Assembly: GCF_014534685.1 (NCBI RefSeq)
Contig: NZ_JACVVX010000005.1
Coordinates: 124,001 to 188,000 of the forward strand
Source of the DNA: Oryzicola mucosus
Lineage (GTDB): Bacteria; Pseudomonadota; Alphaproteobacteria; Rhizobiales; Rhizobiaceae
Direction: 5' to 3'
Length of the DNA: 64,000 bases
Made by a program: the position numbers and the translations under genes. This document shows positions 1-10,170 of this stretch, in pieces (the stretch's first letter is position 1; each line of letters opens with the position of its first letter). Below the pieces are notes generated by a model. It ran no database searches and had not been told where the DNA came from. It saw only the letters and a list, made by a program, of their open reading frames with translations.

Positions 1-1
1 T

Positions 2-1096
2 GCCAAATTACACGATGCCGGAGCGATCATCGTCGCCGTCGACCTTCCGTCCGGCGTGTCCGGCGACAGCGGCGCTGTCCTCGGCGCTGCGCCGACGGCC
101 ACCTTGACGGTGACCTTCGCGCGGAAAAAACCGGCGCATCTGCTGCTGCCCGGAAAGGTCCTTTGCGGCGAAGTCGTGGTCGCCGATATCGGCATTCCAG
201 ACCAGATCGTCGAGGGGCTGAACGTGGCCTGCTTCGAGAATGATGTAAGGCTTTGGGGAGCTCAGTTCCCAAAGGCGGCGGTCGATGCGCACAAATACCG
301 GCGCGGACATGTCGGCGTCTTTTCCGCCGGCCCCTCGGCTACGGGAGCTGCGCGCCTGTCGGCCATGGCTGCGGCAAGGGCAGGGGCAGGCGCCGTCACG
401 CTTTTGTCGCCGGCAAACGCGCTTGCCATCAACGCCGCTCATCTGACCTCGATCATCCTGCGGCGGTCGGATGGACTGCCGGAGGCGGTCGAGTTCTTGG
501 AGGCCCGCAAGCCCGACGCGCTTGTCTACGGGCCTGGGCTCGGTCCGCACCCGGAGACGGGACGCTTCGCGGTCCACCTGCTCAACGCAGCGCGCGGACT
601 GGTCGGCCATATCGTGCTGGACGCCGACGGGCTGACGGCCTCAGCGCCGTTCGCAGCTGAGCTGTTCGCAGCCGCCCGCGAGAAAGATGCGTCCAGCCTC
701 GTGCTGACGCCGCATGAAGGCGAGTTCGGCCGCCTCTTTCCAGCCATAGCCGCGGACAAGAGCCTGTCCAAGCTCGAAAAATCGCGAAAGGCCGCGGCGG
801 AGGCCAACGCGATCGTCCTCTACAAGGGGGCGGACACCGTGGTGGCGGCGCCTGACGGTCGCGCGTCCATCAGCACCAACGGCACGCCCTTGCTGGCGAC
901 GGCAGGCTCAGGCGATGTGCTGTCCGGCATCGTCGCAGCCCTTCTGGCGCAGAAGATGCCGCCCTTCGAAGCGGCGAGCGCTGCCGTCTGGCTGCATGCG
1001 GAGGCTGCGCGGCGTTTCGGTCCAGGGCTGATCGCCGAGGACCTGCCCATGGCGTTGTTGCCAGCGTTGCGCGCGCTGGACGCTCAGCTGGCCTGA
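2..1096 (+). CDS. nnrD: Bifunctional NAD(P)H-hydrate epimerase / ADP-dependent NAD(P)H-hydrate dehydratase (5' end outside window)
   Basis: Metabolite-repair enzyme that epimerises and dehydrates damaged NADHX/NADPHX back to NAD(P)H. The frame is open from the first bases of the window, so the true start lies upstream. The first ~60 codons are the end of the YjeF N-terminal epimerase domain (VDLPSGVSGDSG, then FARKKPAHLLLPG and VVVADIGIP). The rest is the ribokinase-like dehydratase domain, with YGPGLGP, LTPHEGEFGRLFP and the nucleotide-binding NGTPLLATAGSGDVLSG motif. The TGA lies inside the 3' end of the convergent GGDEF gene, a 13-base tail-to-tail overlap. Identification is firm; only the N-terminal part of the epimerase domain is missing because of the window edge. 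Confidence 0.95.
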   Translation, partial: AKLHDAGAIIVAVDLPSGVSGDSGAVLGAAPTATLTVTFARKKPAHLLLPGKVLCGEVVVADIGIPDQIVEGLNVACFENDVRLWGAQFPKAAVDAHKYRRGHVGVFSAGPSATGAARLSAMAAARAGAGAVTLLSPANALAINAAHLTSIILRRSDGLPEAVEFLEARKPDALVYGPGLGPHPETGRFAVHLLNAARGLVGHIVLDADGLTASAPFAAELFAAAREKDASSLVLTPHEGEFGRLFPAIAADKSLSKLEKSRKAAAEANAIVLYKGADTVVAAPDGRASISTNGTPLLATAGSGDVLSGIVAALLAQKMPPFEAASAAVWLHAEAARRFGPGLIAEDLPMALLPALRALDAQLA

Positions 1097-2232
1097 CGCT
1101 GACCCGTTGTGGCGATCCGGTTCCTGCCGGCACGCTTGGCGCTGTAAAGCTCCTGGTCGGCGGCGTTTAGCACGCGGTCGAACGGGGCGCCGTCCTTGCT
1201 ACCGAAGGCAATGCCGGCGCTCACGGTGCAGTACAGCGCCGACGTTTCCGCCGGGATGACCGTATGGGCGAGCGCGCTGCGGATATGCTCGGCGATTTTG
1301 AAAGCCTTCTCCGGCTTGATGCCGGTCAGCACAAGAGCAAACTCTTCGCCGCCAAGACGCGCCGGCACGTCGAGAGGCCGGCGGTCGCTCGCCAGAATGC
1401 GGGCGAAGACCCGCAGCACGTCGTCGCCGGCAGCGTGGCCATGCGCGTCGTTGATCGATTTGAAGTTGTCGAGGTCGAACACGATGACGGCCGTCTGTTC
1501 GCCGATGGGCGCATGGAACCGTTCGAACAGCGCGCGACGGTTGGGCAGGCCGGTGAGCGAGTCGGTGAAGGCCTCGAGGCGATGGCGTCGCGTCAGGCGC
1601 GTCTGGTTGAGCGTGAGCGACAGCGCGCCGATGCCGGTGAGGCAGGCGGTGACGACGATCAGGCTGAGGTTCTCCGCCCAGTTGTTGGGAGCCGCGCCCA
1701 GCACCAGCCGGCCGTCCATCGCAAGGACCACGCCGCAGAGCAGGAAGGACAGCGCGGTCACGGCGTACAAGGCGGCCAGCGCGAGAAGGAGCGCGGGCAT
1801 CTCGCGCCGGCCCTTCCAGTATTCGCGCGCCGTGGCCAGGAGCAGGAGGGTCGCCGCGGCATTCTCGGCGATGAGGGCGAGGCCGTCATAACCGAAGGCC
1901 AGCGGCACGAGGCAGGCGCCGATCGCGACGGCGGCGGAGAGGACGACCGTCTTGCGCGGGAAATTATTGGTGCGGAACTGCCGGGCGGCGCCGAACAGGA
2001 TGGCGAAGCTGGCCTGCAGGGCGGTCAGCCCGATAGCCAGCAGCAGCAGGTTCGGCGCGGCGACATAGGCGGCGTAAAGGAAGACGTAGAACACGATGAG
2101 CAGGGCGCTGACGGCCCATTTCAACAACAGGCCTTCCTTGCGCATGGTGAGCCACGAGCCGAACATGGTGATCGCCAGGCAGACGCCTGAGAAGCCGATG
2201 GCCAGGAGCAGCGAACCATAGTCGAGCGACAT
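1084..2232 (-). CDS. Membrane-anchored GGDEF-domain protein (probable diguanylate cyclase)
   Basis: Predicted to make cyclic di-GMP at the inner membrane. With the start at 2232 the product is 382 residues. The first ~190 residues are a run of hydrophobic segments (about six membrane helices) with no recognisable sensory motif. The C-terminal ~170 residues form a GGDEF domain: DSLTGLPNRRAL at its start, FDLDNFKSINDAHGH for metal and substrate binding, and RLGGEEFALVL with an intact GGEEF active site, so catalytic activity is plausible. There is no EAL domain and I see no clear RxxD inhibitory site. The upstream in-frame start at 2292 would add 20 residues that do not look like protein; ATG 2232, just before the first membrane segment, is preferred although its ribosome-binding site (AGGGT) is modest. 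Confidence 0.88.
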   Translation of the reverse strand: MSLDYGSLLLAIGFSGVCLAITMFGSWLTMRKEGLLLKWAVSALLIVFYVFLYAAYVAAPNLLLLAIGLTALQASFAILFGAARQFRTNNFPRKTVVLSAAVAIGACLVPLAFGYDGLALIAENAAATLLLLATAREYWKGRREMPALLLALAALYAVTALSFLLCGVVLAMDGRLVLGAAPNNWAENLSLIVVTACLTGIGALSLTLNQTRLTRRHRLEAFTDSLTGLPNRRALFERFHAPIGEQTAVIVFDLDNFKSINDAHGHAAGDDVLRVFARILASDRRPLDVPARLGGEEFALVLTGIKPEKAFKIAEHIRSALAHTVIPAETSALYCTVSAGIAFGSKDGAPFDRVLNAADQELYSAKRAGRNRIATTGQRQAS

Positions 2233-2361
2233 GCGAACCCTATTGCGCACAAGCCCGCACTCAAACGCCAGGCAGGCCGCAGTGTGGCTCAAAGGGGTGT
2301 CGATATCGTTACACTGCCGTCATAAAATACCTCATAACGCTTGCCGCGCCAAGATGCCGCC

Positions 2362-3177
2362 CTAAGAAGCCGCGACGCGCTTCATGAGCGCCTGGGCGCC
2401 GAAGGGGGCGCGCACCTTGCCCTCCGAGATGAAGTAGACGAAGACGTCGCGCGGCTGAACCTTCGCCGTCGTGTCCGGATCCGCGTAGCGCAGATCGTCG
2501 GGAGCCTTGCCCGCGGCCCATTGCTCGGCGCGGGCCGCCCATGCGTCCAGACCCTTGTCGGTATAGCAATCCGGATTGTCGTCGGAACCGGTCTGCAGCC
2601 TGAGATAGACGAAATCGCCGGTGACATCGGCAATGCCGGGATAGGTGGCATGGTCGGCATAGACCAGCGTGACCTTGTATTTGCGCAGCAGGGCGGGGAA
2701 TTCCGGCACGACAAAACTGTCGTTGCGCACCTCGACCGCATGGCGCAGTTTGACCCCGTCCTGCTTTTCGGGCAGCAGCTTCAAAAAGGCCTCGAAATCC
2801 TCGGCGTCGAATTTCTTGGTTGGCATGAACTGCCACAGGATCGGGCCGAGCTTGTCGCCCAAGGCGGCCACGCCCGACTCGAGAAACCGCGCCATGGACT
2901 CGCCGGCCTCGCCGAGCACGCGGCGGTTGGTGATGAAGCGGTTGCCCTTGAGCGAAAAGACGAAGTTTTCGGGCGTCTCGCTCGCCCATTTGACGAAAGT
3001 CGGCTCCTTGAAGGACGAATAATAGGTGCCGTTGACCTCGATGGTCGGCACCTGGCGGGCGGCGAATTCGAGCTGTTTCTTCTTGGCCAGCTTTTCGGGA
3101 TAGAAGGACGTGTCCCAGGGCTCGAAGGTCCAGCCGCCCATGCCGGCCCGAATGGCGCCGCTTGCGGATTTGGTCAT
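2362..3177 (-). CDS. DUF72 (YecE-like) family protein
   Basis: A 271-residue protein of the widespread DUF72/YecE family, a TIM-barrel-like fold whose biochemical role is not established. Family features are the N-terminal RAGMGGWTFEPWD, EVNGTYYSSFKEPTF, FSLKGNRFITNRR, PILWQFMP and, towards the C-terminus, the FVYLRLQTGS strand. ATG 3177 is chosen because GGGAGAAG sits at the right distance upstream; the longer frame to 3330 has no such site and gives non-conserved residues. It is transcribed away from the unrecognised gene at 3409-4164 across about 230 bases with no identifiable feature. Family assignment is confident, function unknown. Confidence 0.88.
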   Translation of the reverse strand: MTKSASGAIRAGMGGWTFEPWDTSFYPEKLAKKKQLEFAARQVPTIEVNGTYYSSFKEPTFVKWASETPENFVFSLKGNRFITNRRVLGEAGESMARFLESGVAALGDKLGPILWQFMPTKKFDAEDFEAFLKLLPEKQDGVKLRHAVEVRNDSFVVPEFPALLRKYKVTLVYADHATYPGIADVTGDFVYLRLQTGSDDNPDCYTDKGLDAWAARAEQWAAGKAPDDLRYADPDTTAKVQPRDVFVYFISEGKVRAPFGAQALMKRVAAS

Positions 3178-3408
3178 GATCTTCTCCCGATTTTTTGTCG
3201 CGATGGATGTCTTCGACCCCGAAACCGGTTCCACTTTCGGGAGACATGCAGCGACCGCGAAAATGCTCGGCCCGGCCGGCTTTGTCCATCGCCCGAAAAA
3301 CGCTGCTGACAAAATAGTCGGACCGCGCATAATCGGCCAACATTTTTGGCGCGCGCGAGCGTGGCTGCGCGGCGGCGGACAAAGCTGTCCTGTCGAAAGA
3401 CTTGTAGG
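3178..3408. other. Intergenic stretch without recognised feature
   Basis: Between the DUF72 gene and the upstream leftward gene. Apart from the DUF72 ribosome-binding site close to 3180-3190 I see no gene, terminator hairpin or repeat here. The frames that cross it are extensions of neighbouring genes with atypical composition. Confidence 0.4.
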
Positions 3409-4164
3409 TCATGAACTGTCGGGGTGCTCCAGGGTCCAGAGCGCCAGCCCGTGCACATCGTCCAGGGTGCGGTCGACCTCCCGGGCGTGGCGCGAGCCCG
3501 GTGCCCGAGCGCCGGGCGGCGGCCCGCCGCGCAGCGGCGACAGGCGATGAAACGCGCCGCGCCGCCGCCGTTGCCGCCAGCGCACGAAGCGTCGGGCCTG
3601 GCGCGGCAGATCGTCGAGCGCGCGGCCGAGCGCTGCGAGCCTGAGCCGCAGGCGGTCGGCATCGAGCGGATCGTCGGGTTCCGGGGTCGGGCGGGCCGGG
3701 ACAAGCGAGGGCGTATCAAGGCCAAAGCCGCGAATGCGCGGCACGATGGCGGGCCGCGAGGGCTTGTGGCGGGGCAGGCGCAAGGGATCGAGCAGCGGCA
3801 GCGCCATGGATTGGGGCGCGGGGCGGGGCGGCATGGCTCCTTTCGGCATCACGATGCCGGTGCCGCCGGGCGCGCGCAGGAAGGCGGAGTGTTGCTGCGA
3901 TGCGCGAACAGGCGAGTGCTGGTGCGGCACAATCATGCCGCGCGCGGCGAGGACAATCAGCCGCCGCGCTGCCGCCTCGGCGGGACGCAGCAGCCGGAGA
4001 ATGGCGCGATGCAGATGGCGCGGCAGGGTGTTTTGGCCAACATCCGTGCCAGCCGTGCGCTGGCTTTCGCCAGCCGCAACCGTCATGCCGGCCATGGCGA
4101 CGAGCAAAGCGAGCAGGCGCTTCAACGCCGCCTGATGCTTGTCGATCGCCCCTGCCCAATCCAT
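3409..4164 (-). CDS. Hypothetical protein, Pro/Arg-rich with N-terminal hydrophobic segment
   Basis: Function not recognised. The start is well supported: an AGGAGG-type site (AAAGGAGGCGGCG) lies 7 bases before ATG 4164, giving 251 residues. Residues ~12-32 are hydrophobic and could be a signal anchor. The middle is rich in proline and arginine. The C-terminal ~90 residues (from PDDPLDADRLRLRLAALG to the ALWTLEHPDSS end) look like the ordered part: an amphipathic helix, a basic stretch with RRFVRWRQRRRR, then a short conserved-looking tail. From memory, similar tails with a WxLE-PDTS-like ending occur in uncharacterised rhizobial proteins; a search of the C-terminal 100 residues would test that. 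It could be a small membrane-tethered nucleic-acid or envelope-associated protein, but nothing in the sequence proves it. Confidence 0.6.
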   Translation of the reverse strand: MDWAGAIDKHQAALKRLLALLVAMAGMTVAAGESQRTAGTDVGQNTLPRHLHRAILRLLRPAEAAARRLIVLAARGMIVPHQHSPVRASQQHSAFLRAPGGTGIVMPKGAMPPRPAPQSMALPLLDPLRLPRHKPSRPAIVPRIRGFGLDTPSLVPARPTPEPDDPLDADRLRLRLAALGRALDDLPRQARRFVRWRQRRRRGAFHRLSPLRGGPPPGARAPGSRHAREVDRTLDDVHGLALWTLEHPDSS

Positions 4165-4245
4165 CGCCGCCTCCTTTCGATTTTCCAAGGCGGTTGGAGT
4201 GTAGAGCGGGTGCGGAGAGTGTGGATAAACTTTTGCGATTTGTCA

Positions 4246-4300
4246 CTCTTCCTTCTCCCCTTGCGGGGTGAAGAGCGGTCGGCGAAGCCGCTCAATCGAC
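4246..4300 (+). repeat. Left arm of outer inverted repeat
   Basis: A 55-base arm beginning CTCTTCCTTCTCCCC and ending CTCAATCGAC. It matches, in inverted orientation and with only about two or three differences, the segment at 4605-4659. The element is itself partly self-complementary (CTTCTCCCCTTGCGGGGTGAAG). Together the arms bracket a second, inner palindromic repeat at 4344-4570. Confidence 0.8.
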
Positions 4301-4343
4301 AACGATTTGTCGATTGATCGATGAACGCCCGGAGCCCTGGCGT

Positions 4344-4570
4344 TAGTGCATCGTCAGCGCCGACGCCCCCTTCTCCCCTTGCGGGAGAAGGTGCCCCGAA
4401 GGGGCGGATGAGGGGTGCTGGAAGAAACGAGGCGATGGAGGACGGGGAGGCCAGGGGTATTAGCGCGCAATACGCAGCCTCTCACTCCGTCCAACACCCC
4501 TCATCCGTCGCCTGTCTTTCGCTCTCTGCGTTCGCTCAAGGGCGACACCTTCTCCCGCAAGGGGAGAAGG
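4344..4570 (+). repeat. Inner palindromic repeat, copy 1
   Basis: Begins TAGTGCATCGTCAGCGCCGACG, runs through a CCTTCTCCCCTTGCGGGAGAAGG hairpin and the phrase GGGGCGGATGAGGGGTG, and ends with the mirror version: CACCCCTCATCCG, then ACCTTCTCCCGCAAGGGGAGAAGG. A second copy of the whole unit lies at 5079-5297. The bases just before it, AGCCCTGGCG, also match the bases before copy 2, so homology extends beyond the palindrome. Such dispersed palindromes are frequent in rhizobial intergenic DNA. No coding capacity is credible. Confidence 0.8.
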
Positions 4571-4604
4571 GGCGCGCTCCTTTCTGCCTCCGCAGGTGTA
4601 TCTC

Positions 4605-4659
4605 GTCGATTGATCGGCTTCGCCGACCGCTCTTCACCCCGCAGGGGGAGAAGGAAGAG
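4605..4659 (-). repeat. Right arm of outer inverted repeat
   Basis: Inverted partner of 4246-4300 (GTCGATTGATCGGCTTCGCC through GGGGGAGAAGGAAGAG). The interval between the arms is occupied almost entirely by the inner repeat, as if one palindromic element inserted into another. Confidence 0.8.
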
Positions 4660-4709
4660 GCGCGGGTTCAGCCTCTTTTCTTCTGAAAACGCGGCGGTAA
4701 AATCCCGTC

Positions 4710-5081
4710 ATGCCGCATCAGCCTGTTCCGCCTGAAAAGCGCCGGTTCGCCAAAACGCTTCGGCGCGACATGACCGAAGCCGAGGAGCGGCTGTGGCAGG
4801 AATTGCGCGGGCGGCGGCTGAACGGCATCAAGGTGCGGCGGCAGGTTCCGGTCGGGCGATACGTCGCCGATTTTCTTTGTGCGGAGGCGATGCTGATCAT
4901 CGAGATCGACGGCTCCCAGCACGCGGATTCCGATCACGACCGCCGACGTTCCGCCGACCTGCAAGCCCAAGGCTTCCGCGTATTGAGGTTCTGGAACGAC
5001 GAGGTGCTGCGGGAAATGAACTCGGTCTGCGATACCATCATCGCCTTTATACGCGACCGAACTTTGCAGCCCTGGCGCTAG
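4710..5081 (+). CDS. DUF559 domain protein (Vsr/restriction-endonuclease-like fold)
   Basis: A 123-residue protein consisting of a single DUF559 domain, a family related to very-short-patch-repair and PD-(D/E)xK endonucleases. Visible family features: the basic N-terminus with AKTLRRDMTEAEERLWQELR, then KVRRQVPVGRYVADFLC, with the catalytic-type aspartate in ADF, LIIEIDGSQH containing the ExDGxxH core, and the C-terminal FRVLRFWNDEVL strand-helix. DNA cleavage is plausible but unproven for this family. The gene sits between palindromic repeat copies: it starts 50 bases after the outer right arm, and its TAG stop is the first three bases of repeat copy 2. The physical linkage suggests it may move with, or act on, the repeat. 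Confidence 0.85.
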   Translation: MPHQPVPPEKRRFAKTLRRDMTEAEERLWQELRGRRLNGIKVRRQVPVGRYVADFLCAEAMLIIEIDGSQHADSDHDRRRSADLQAQGFRVLRFWNDEVLREMNSVCDTIIAFIRDRTLQPWR

Positions 5082-5297
5082 TGCGTCGTCAGCGCCGACG
5101 CCCCCTTCTCCCCCTGCGGGAGAAGGTGCCCCGAAGGGGCGGATGAGGGGTGTTGGAAGACACGAGGCGATGGAGGACGGGGACGCTCGGTGCATTGACG
5201 CGCGCAATACGCAGCCTCGCACTTCGTCCAACACCCCTCATCCGACCTCGCTCTCGCTGCGCTCGGCTCGGCCACCTTCTCCCGCAAGGGGAGAAGG
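5079..5297 (+). repeat. Inner palindromic repeat, copy 2
   Basis: Second copy of the unit at 4344-4570, with the same order of parts: TAGTGCGTCGTCAGCGCCGACG, the CCTTCTCC hairpin, GGGGCGGATGAGGGGTGTTGG, a variable centre, CCAACACCCCTCATCCG, and a closing ACCTTCTCCCGCAAGGGGAG hairpin. The two copies are clearly homologous along most of their length and differ most in the centre and in the last third. Confidence 0.8.
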
Positions 5298-5597
5298 GAT
5301 GGCGTTACATGCTCGCCACCGGAATTCAAAGTCATGGCGGTAGTGCGTCGTCAGCGCCGACGCGCCATCTCCCCCATGTGGGATGGCGCTGGCATCGACG
5401 TCGCCGCTACGGATTTTACCGATCCAATCCTCGTAGAACTGTTCGTTTTTGAGCACGTGGTTTTCCAGCACGCGCAAAATCTCCTGGTCTGCTTCGGCGA
5501 TTAGAAAATCGACTTCATCCAGCCGCTCCGTGCAATGGTCTTCGAGGGTCTTCCACCGTTCGTCTTGCGAACAGGGCGGCAAGTCAGTGCCGATCCC
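5238..5597 (-). pseudogene. Probable gene remnant whose 3' part has been replaced by repeat DNA
   Basis: Read leftward there is an open frame from just after the TGA at 5598-5600, with the first usable start a TTG at 5582. The first ~65 codons look like real, acidic helical protein (KTLEDHCTERLDEVDF, EILRVLENHVLKNEQF). The remaining ~50 codons are simply the translation of the repeat modules at 5341-5390 and the right end of copy 2. It begins 26 bases after the stop of the HEPN-DUF3800 gene on the same strand and could once have been its partner. There is no ATG and no good ribosome-binding site, so expression is doubtful. Function not recognised. Confidence 0.4.
5341..5390 (+). repeat. Third, partial copy of the repeat lead-in followed by a different palindrome
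   Basis: TAGTGCGTCGTCAGCGCCGACG recurs here exactly, but is followed by a distinct hairpin (GCGCCATCTCCCCCATGTGGGATGGCGC is split as GCGCCATC / GATGGCGC around a loop). The same lead-in therefore precedes two different palindromic modules within 1 kb. Confidence 0.7.
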
Positions 5598-5608
5598 TCA
5601 ATATTAAA

Positions 5609-6982
5609 TCAGTCCCCTGCAAGATTTACAAGCATATCACGAATAGATTCCTCATCAATGATTTCTATCTCAAGACGTATAGGAGCATAACTATCCCACG
5701 GAAATTCTTGTATCCCTTTTAGACCGTTTCTTTCCCACCACTTAAAGGCCCACCACGCAAAAAGGTCTGCCCCCTGGATCGGCATATAATCTTCATCTTT
5801 CACCATTTCTGGCAGCGAGCCACCTGTTGGTATATTATTTAATTCTATATTCCGCCAAACCCTTCGGATAACCTTATCGTGCGTTGTGCTATCAAGAAAC
5901 AGCCGTGACCTTCCGGGAAATTTTTTTGCGGCCCAAAAATGCACACGGTGGCTCGCAAGATCATACGGCTTCGCCAGACCCTTATTCGCCTTTGATTCTC
6001 GCGTAAGTCGCCTTAAGGCTTCGATGTCTACGACGCATAAAAAAACGACACGGACATGTTTCTCGATTAGTCTATATAGTGCTTGAGTTTTTACCCAGCC
6101 TGGGTCCCTGTCCTTGTGGCCATCGCGACTCATTTTGAATGCAGGGTCTATCCCAAATCGTTCTAGGTAAAATTTCCATTTTCTTGAGAAACGTGCCCAT
6201 TCACTCTCGTGTGCCGCTAAAGCTGCCATCAGAAAATGTCTTCCGTTTTCACTTTCGTCAGCAAATACGTGAATTGGTCTGTCTAAGTCGGGAATAATTA
6301 CACCCATGTTATTGGGATGCGACGGCGAGTCACCACGGTTCTCGACGCCCTCTCTCCCGTCGCTTGTCGATGCAGAGATATCAGCAGCCGAAATCTCAAA
6401 CTTGCGGACTGAATTCGCGTCATTTTTACTAACCGCATTTGCAGGCAAGGGAAGTCGGACGTCTTCGAATTCACCCCTGTAAAATTCATCAAAAATGAAT
6501 GTTCTTGCACACTCGCCTATATCTGACGCCCAGTATGCGAGGTCGCGAACGTGATATTCGTATGGATAACGAAACTTTCTAATTGCATCCGCTGCCTCAG
6601 CAAGGGCCTGATCAAAACTTGGAATTGGTTGTCCGCTTCCTTCGGATTGTAGTTGTCGCAGTCGTGCTTGACTTGGTTTCGGGTGCTCCCAAAGATGACG
6701 AATACCATGCGCGATATGGGCAGGAAGCATCTTAAAAAGATCAAGAAGATTTGAAGTCGGGGGAGGGGGTTCTTTTTTAGAATTATATATTAGAAATTTG
6801 AAGTATATCTCGGTGGCTGTTGCATTAAGGAGAAGCATCGGGATTGTTACATGAGGATCGGCAACCGCGCTGGGATCATAATTGTTAGGCTCAAGAGAGA
6901 TGTGCGCACGCCGCAGTTGCTCGGCATAAAGAAGCATCTTCCGAGGACTGTATTCGGCTACCCCAGCCATTCGGTCCGCCAT
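5609..6982 (-). CDS. Putative HEPN-like / DUF3800 fusion protein
   Basis: A 457-residue protein of an accessory type. Residues ~12-165 resemble a HEPN helical domain: LLLNATATEIYFKFLI is the usual helix of that family, and RYPYEYH (residues 138-144) fits the R-x4-6-H motif of HEPN ribonucleases. After a polar linker (~185-230), residues ~236-455 match DUF3800, a presumed nuclease family: HVFADESENGRHF at the first strand, LFLDSTTHD in the middle, and the PIQGADLFAWWAFKWW helix near the end. Aspartates 242, 364 and 406 could form an acidic site. DNA here is unusually AT-rich for the window (for example 20 G/C in 6781-6840), a sign of transfer. Start may be ATG 6982 or ATG 6970; the latter is better spaced from AAAGGA. 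Role (toxin or phage defence) is inference. Confidence 0.65.
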   Translation of the reverse strand: MADRMAGVAEYSPRKMLLYAEQLRRAHISLEPNNYDPSAVADPHVTIPMLLLNATATEIYFKFLIYNSKKEPPPPTSNLLDLFKMLPAHIAHGIRHLWEHPKPSQARLRQLQSEGSGQPIPSFDQALAEAADAIRKFRYPYEYHVRDLAYWASDIGECARTFIFDEFYRGEFEDVRLPLPANAVSKNDANSVRKFEISAADISASTSDGREGVENRGDSPSHPNNMGVIIPDLDRPIHVFADESENGRHFLMAALAAHESEWARFSRKWKFYLERFGIDPAFKMSRDGHKDRDPGWVKTQALYRLIEKHVRVVFLCVVDIEALRRLTRESKANKGLAKPYDLASHRVHFWAAKKFPGRSRLFLDSTTHDKVIRRVWRNIELNNIPTGGSLPEMVKDEDYMPIQGADLFAWWAFKWWERNGLKGIQEFPWDSYAPIRLEIEIIDEESIRDMLVNLAGD

Positions 6983-7051
6983 CCTTTGTCAGAAGCCTAA
7001 CAACGCCAAATAACAATTAGTAAGGTGCAACAAGCGCCTTTCTATCAATAC

Positions 7052-9976
<2,925 letters not shown>

Positions 9977-10123
9977 GGCCGGTCCGCCGCCTTGTCTCAC
10001 TGGATGAAGGATGTGCCGACTTGGGATCCGGCCACCCGACATGTAGGTAATTTTGCCGCGCCGTCGAGGGAGGCAGTCGGAAAACGTTTAAGCGCCTTTG
10101 CGCTCCGCGGGCAAGCGAAAAAG

Positions 10124-10138
10124 GAACAAAGGCCGAAC
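10124..10138 (-). promoter_or_regulatory. SOS (LexA) box upstream of uvrA
   Basis: GAACAAAGGCCGAAC, which on the uvrA strand reads GTTC-N7-GTTC, the LexA operator established for alphaproteobacteria such as Rhizobium and Rhodobacter. It is a perfect match and lies about 150 bases before the uvrA start. No other candidate gene reads away from it in this direction. Confidence 0.85.
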
Positions 10139-10143
10139 GCGCT

Positions 10144-10163
10144 CCTGACACCACGCTGTCAGG
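10144..10163. other. Palindrome in the moeA-uvrA gap
   Basis: CCTGACA-N6-TGTCAGG, a perfect 7-base inverted repeat directly followed by TGACATGTCA, a second palindrome that runs into the moeA stop codon. There is no following T-tract on either strand, so a simple intrinsic terminator is not indicated. It could be a moeA terminator of the Rho-assisted kind or an unidentified operator for uvrA. Confidence 0.45.
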
Positions 10164-10170
10164 TGACATG

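Noticed and set aside
4321-4735. Short frames at 4321-4686 and 4415-4735
   Set aside because: They translate the palindromic repeats and have no independent coding character.
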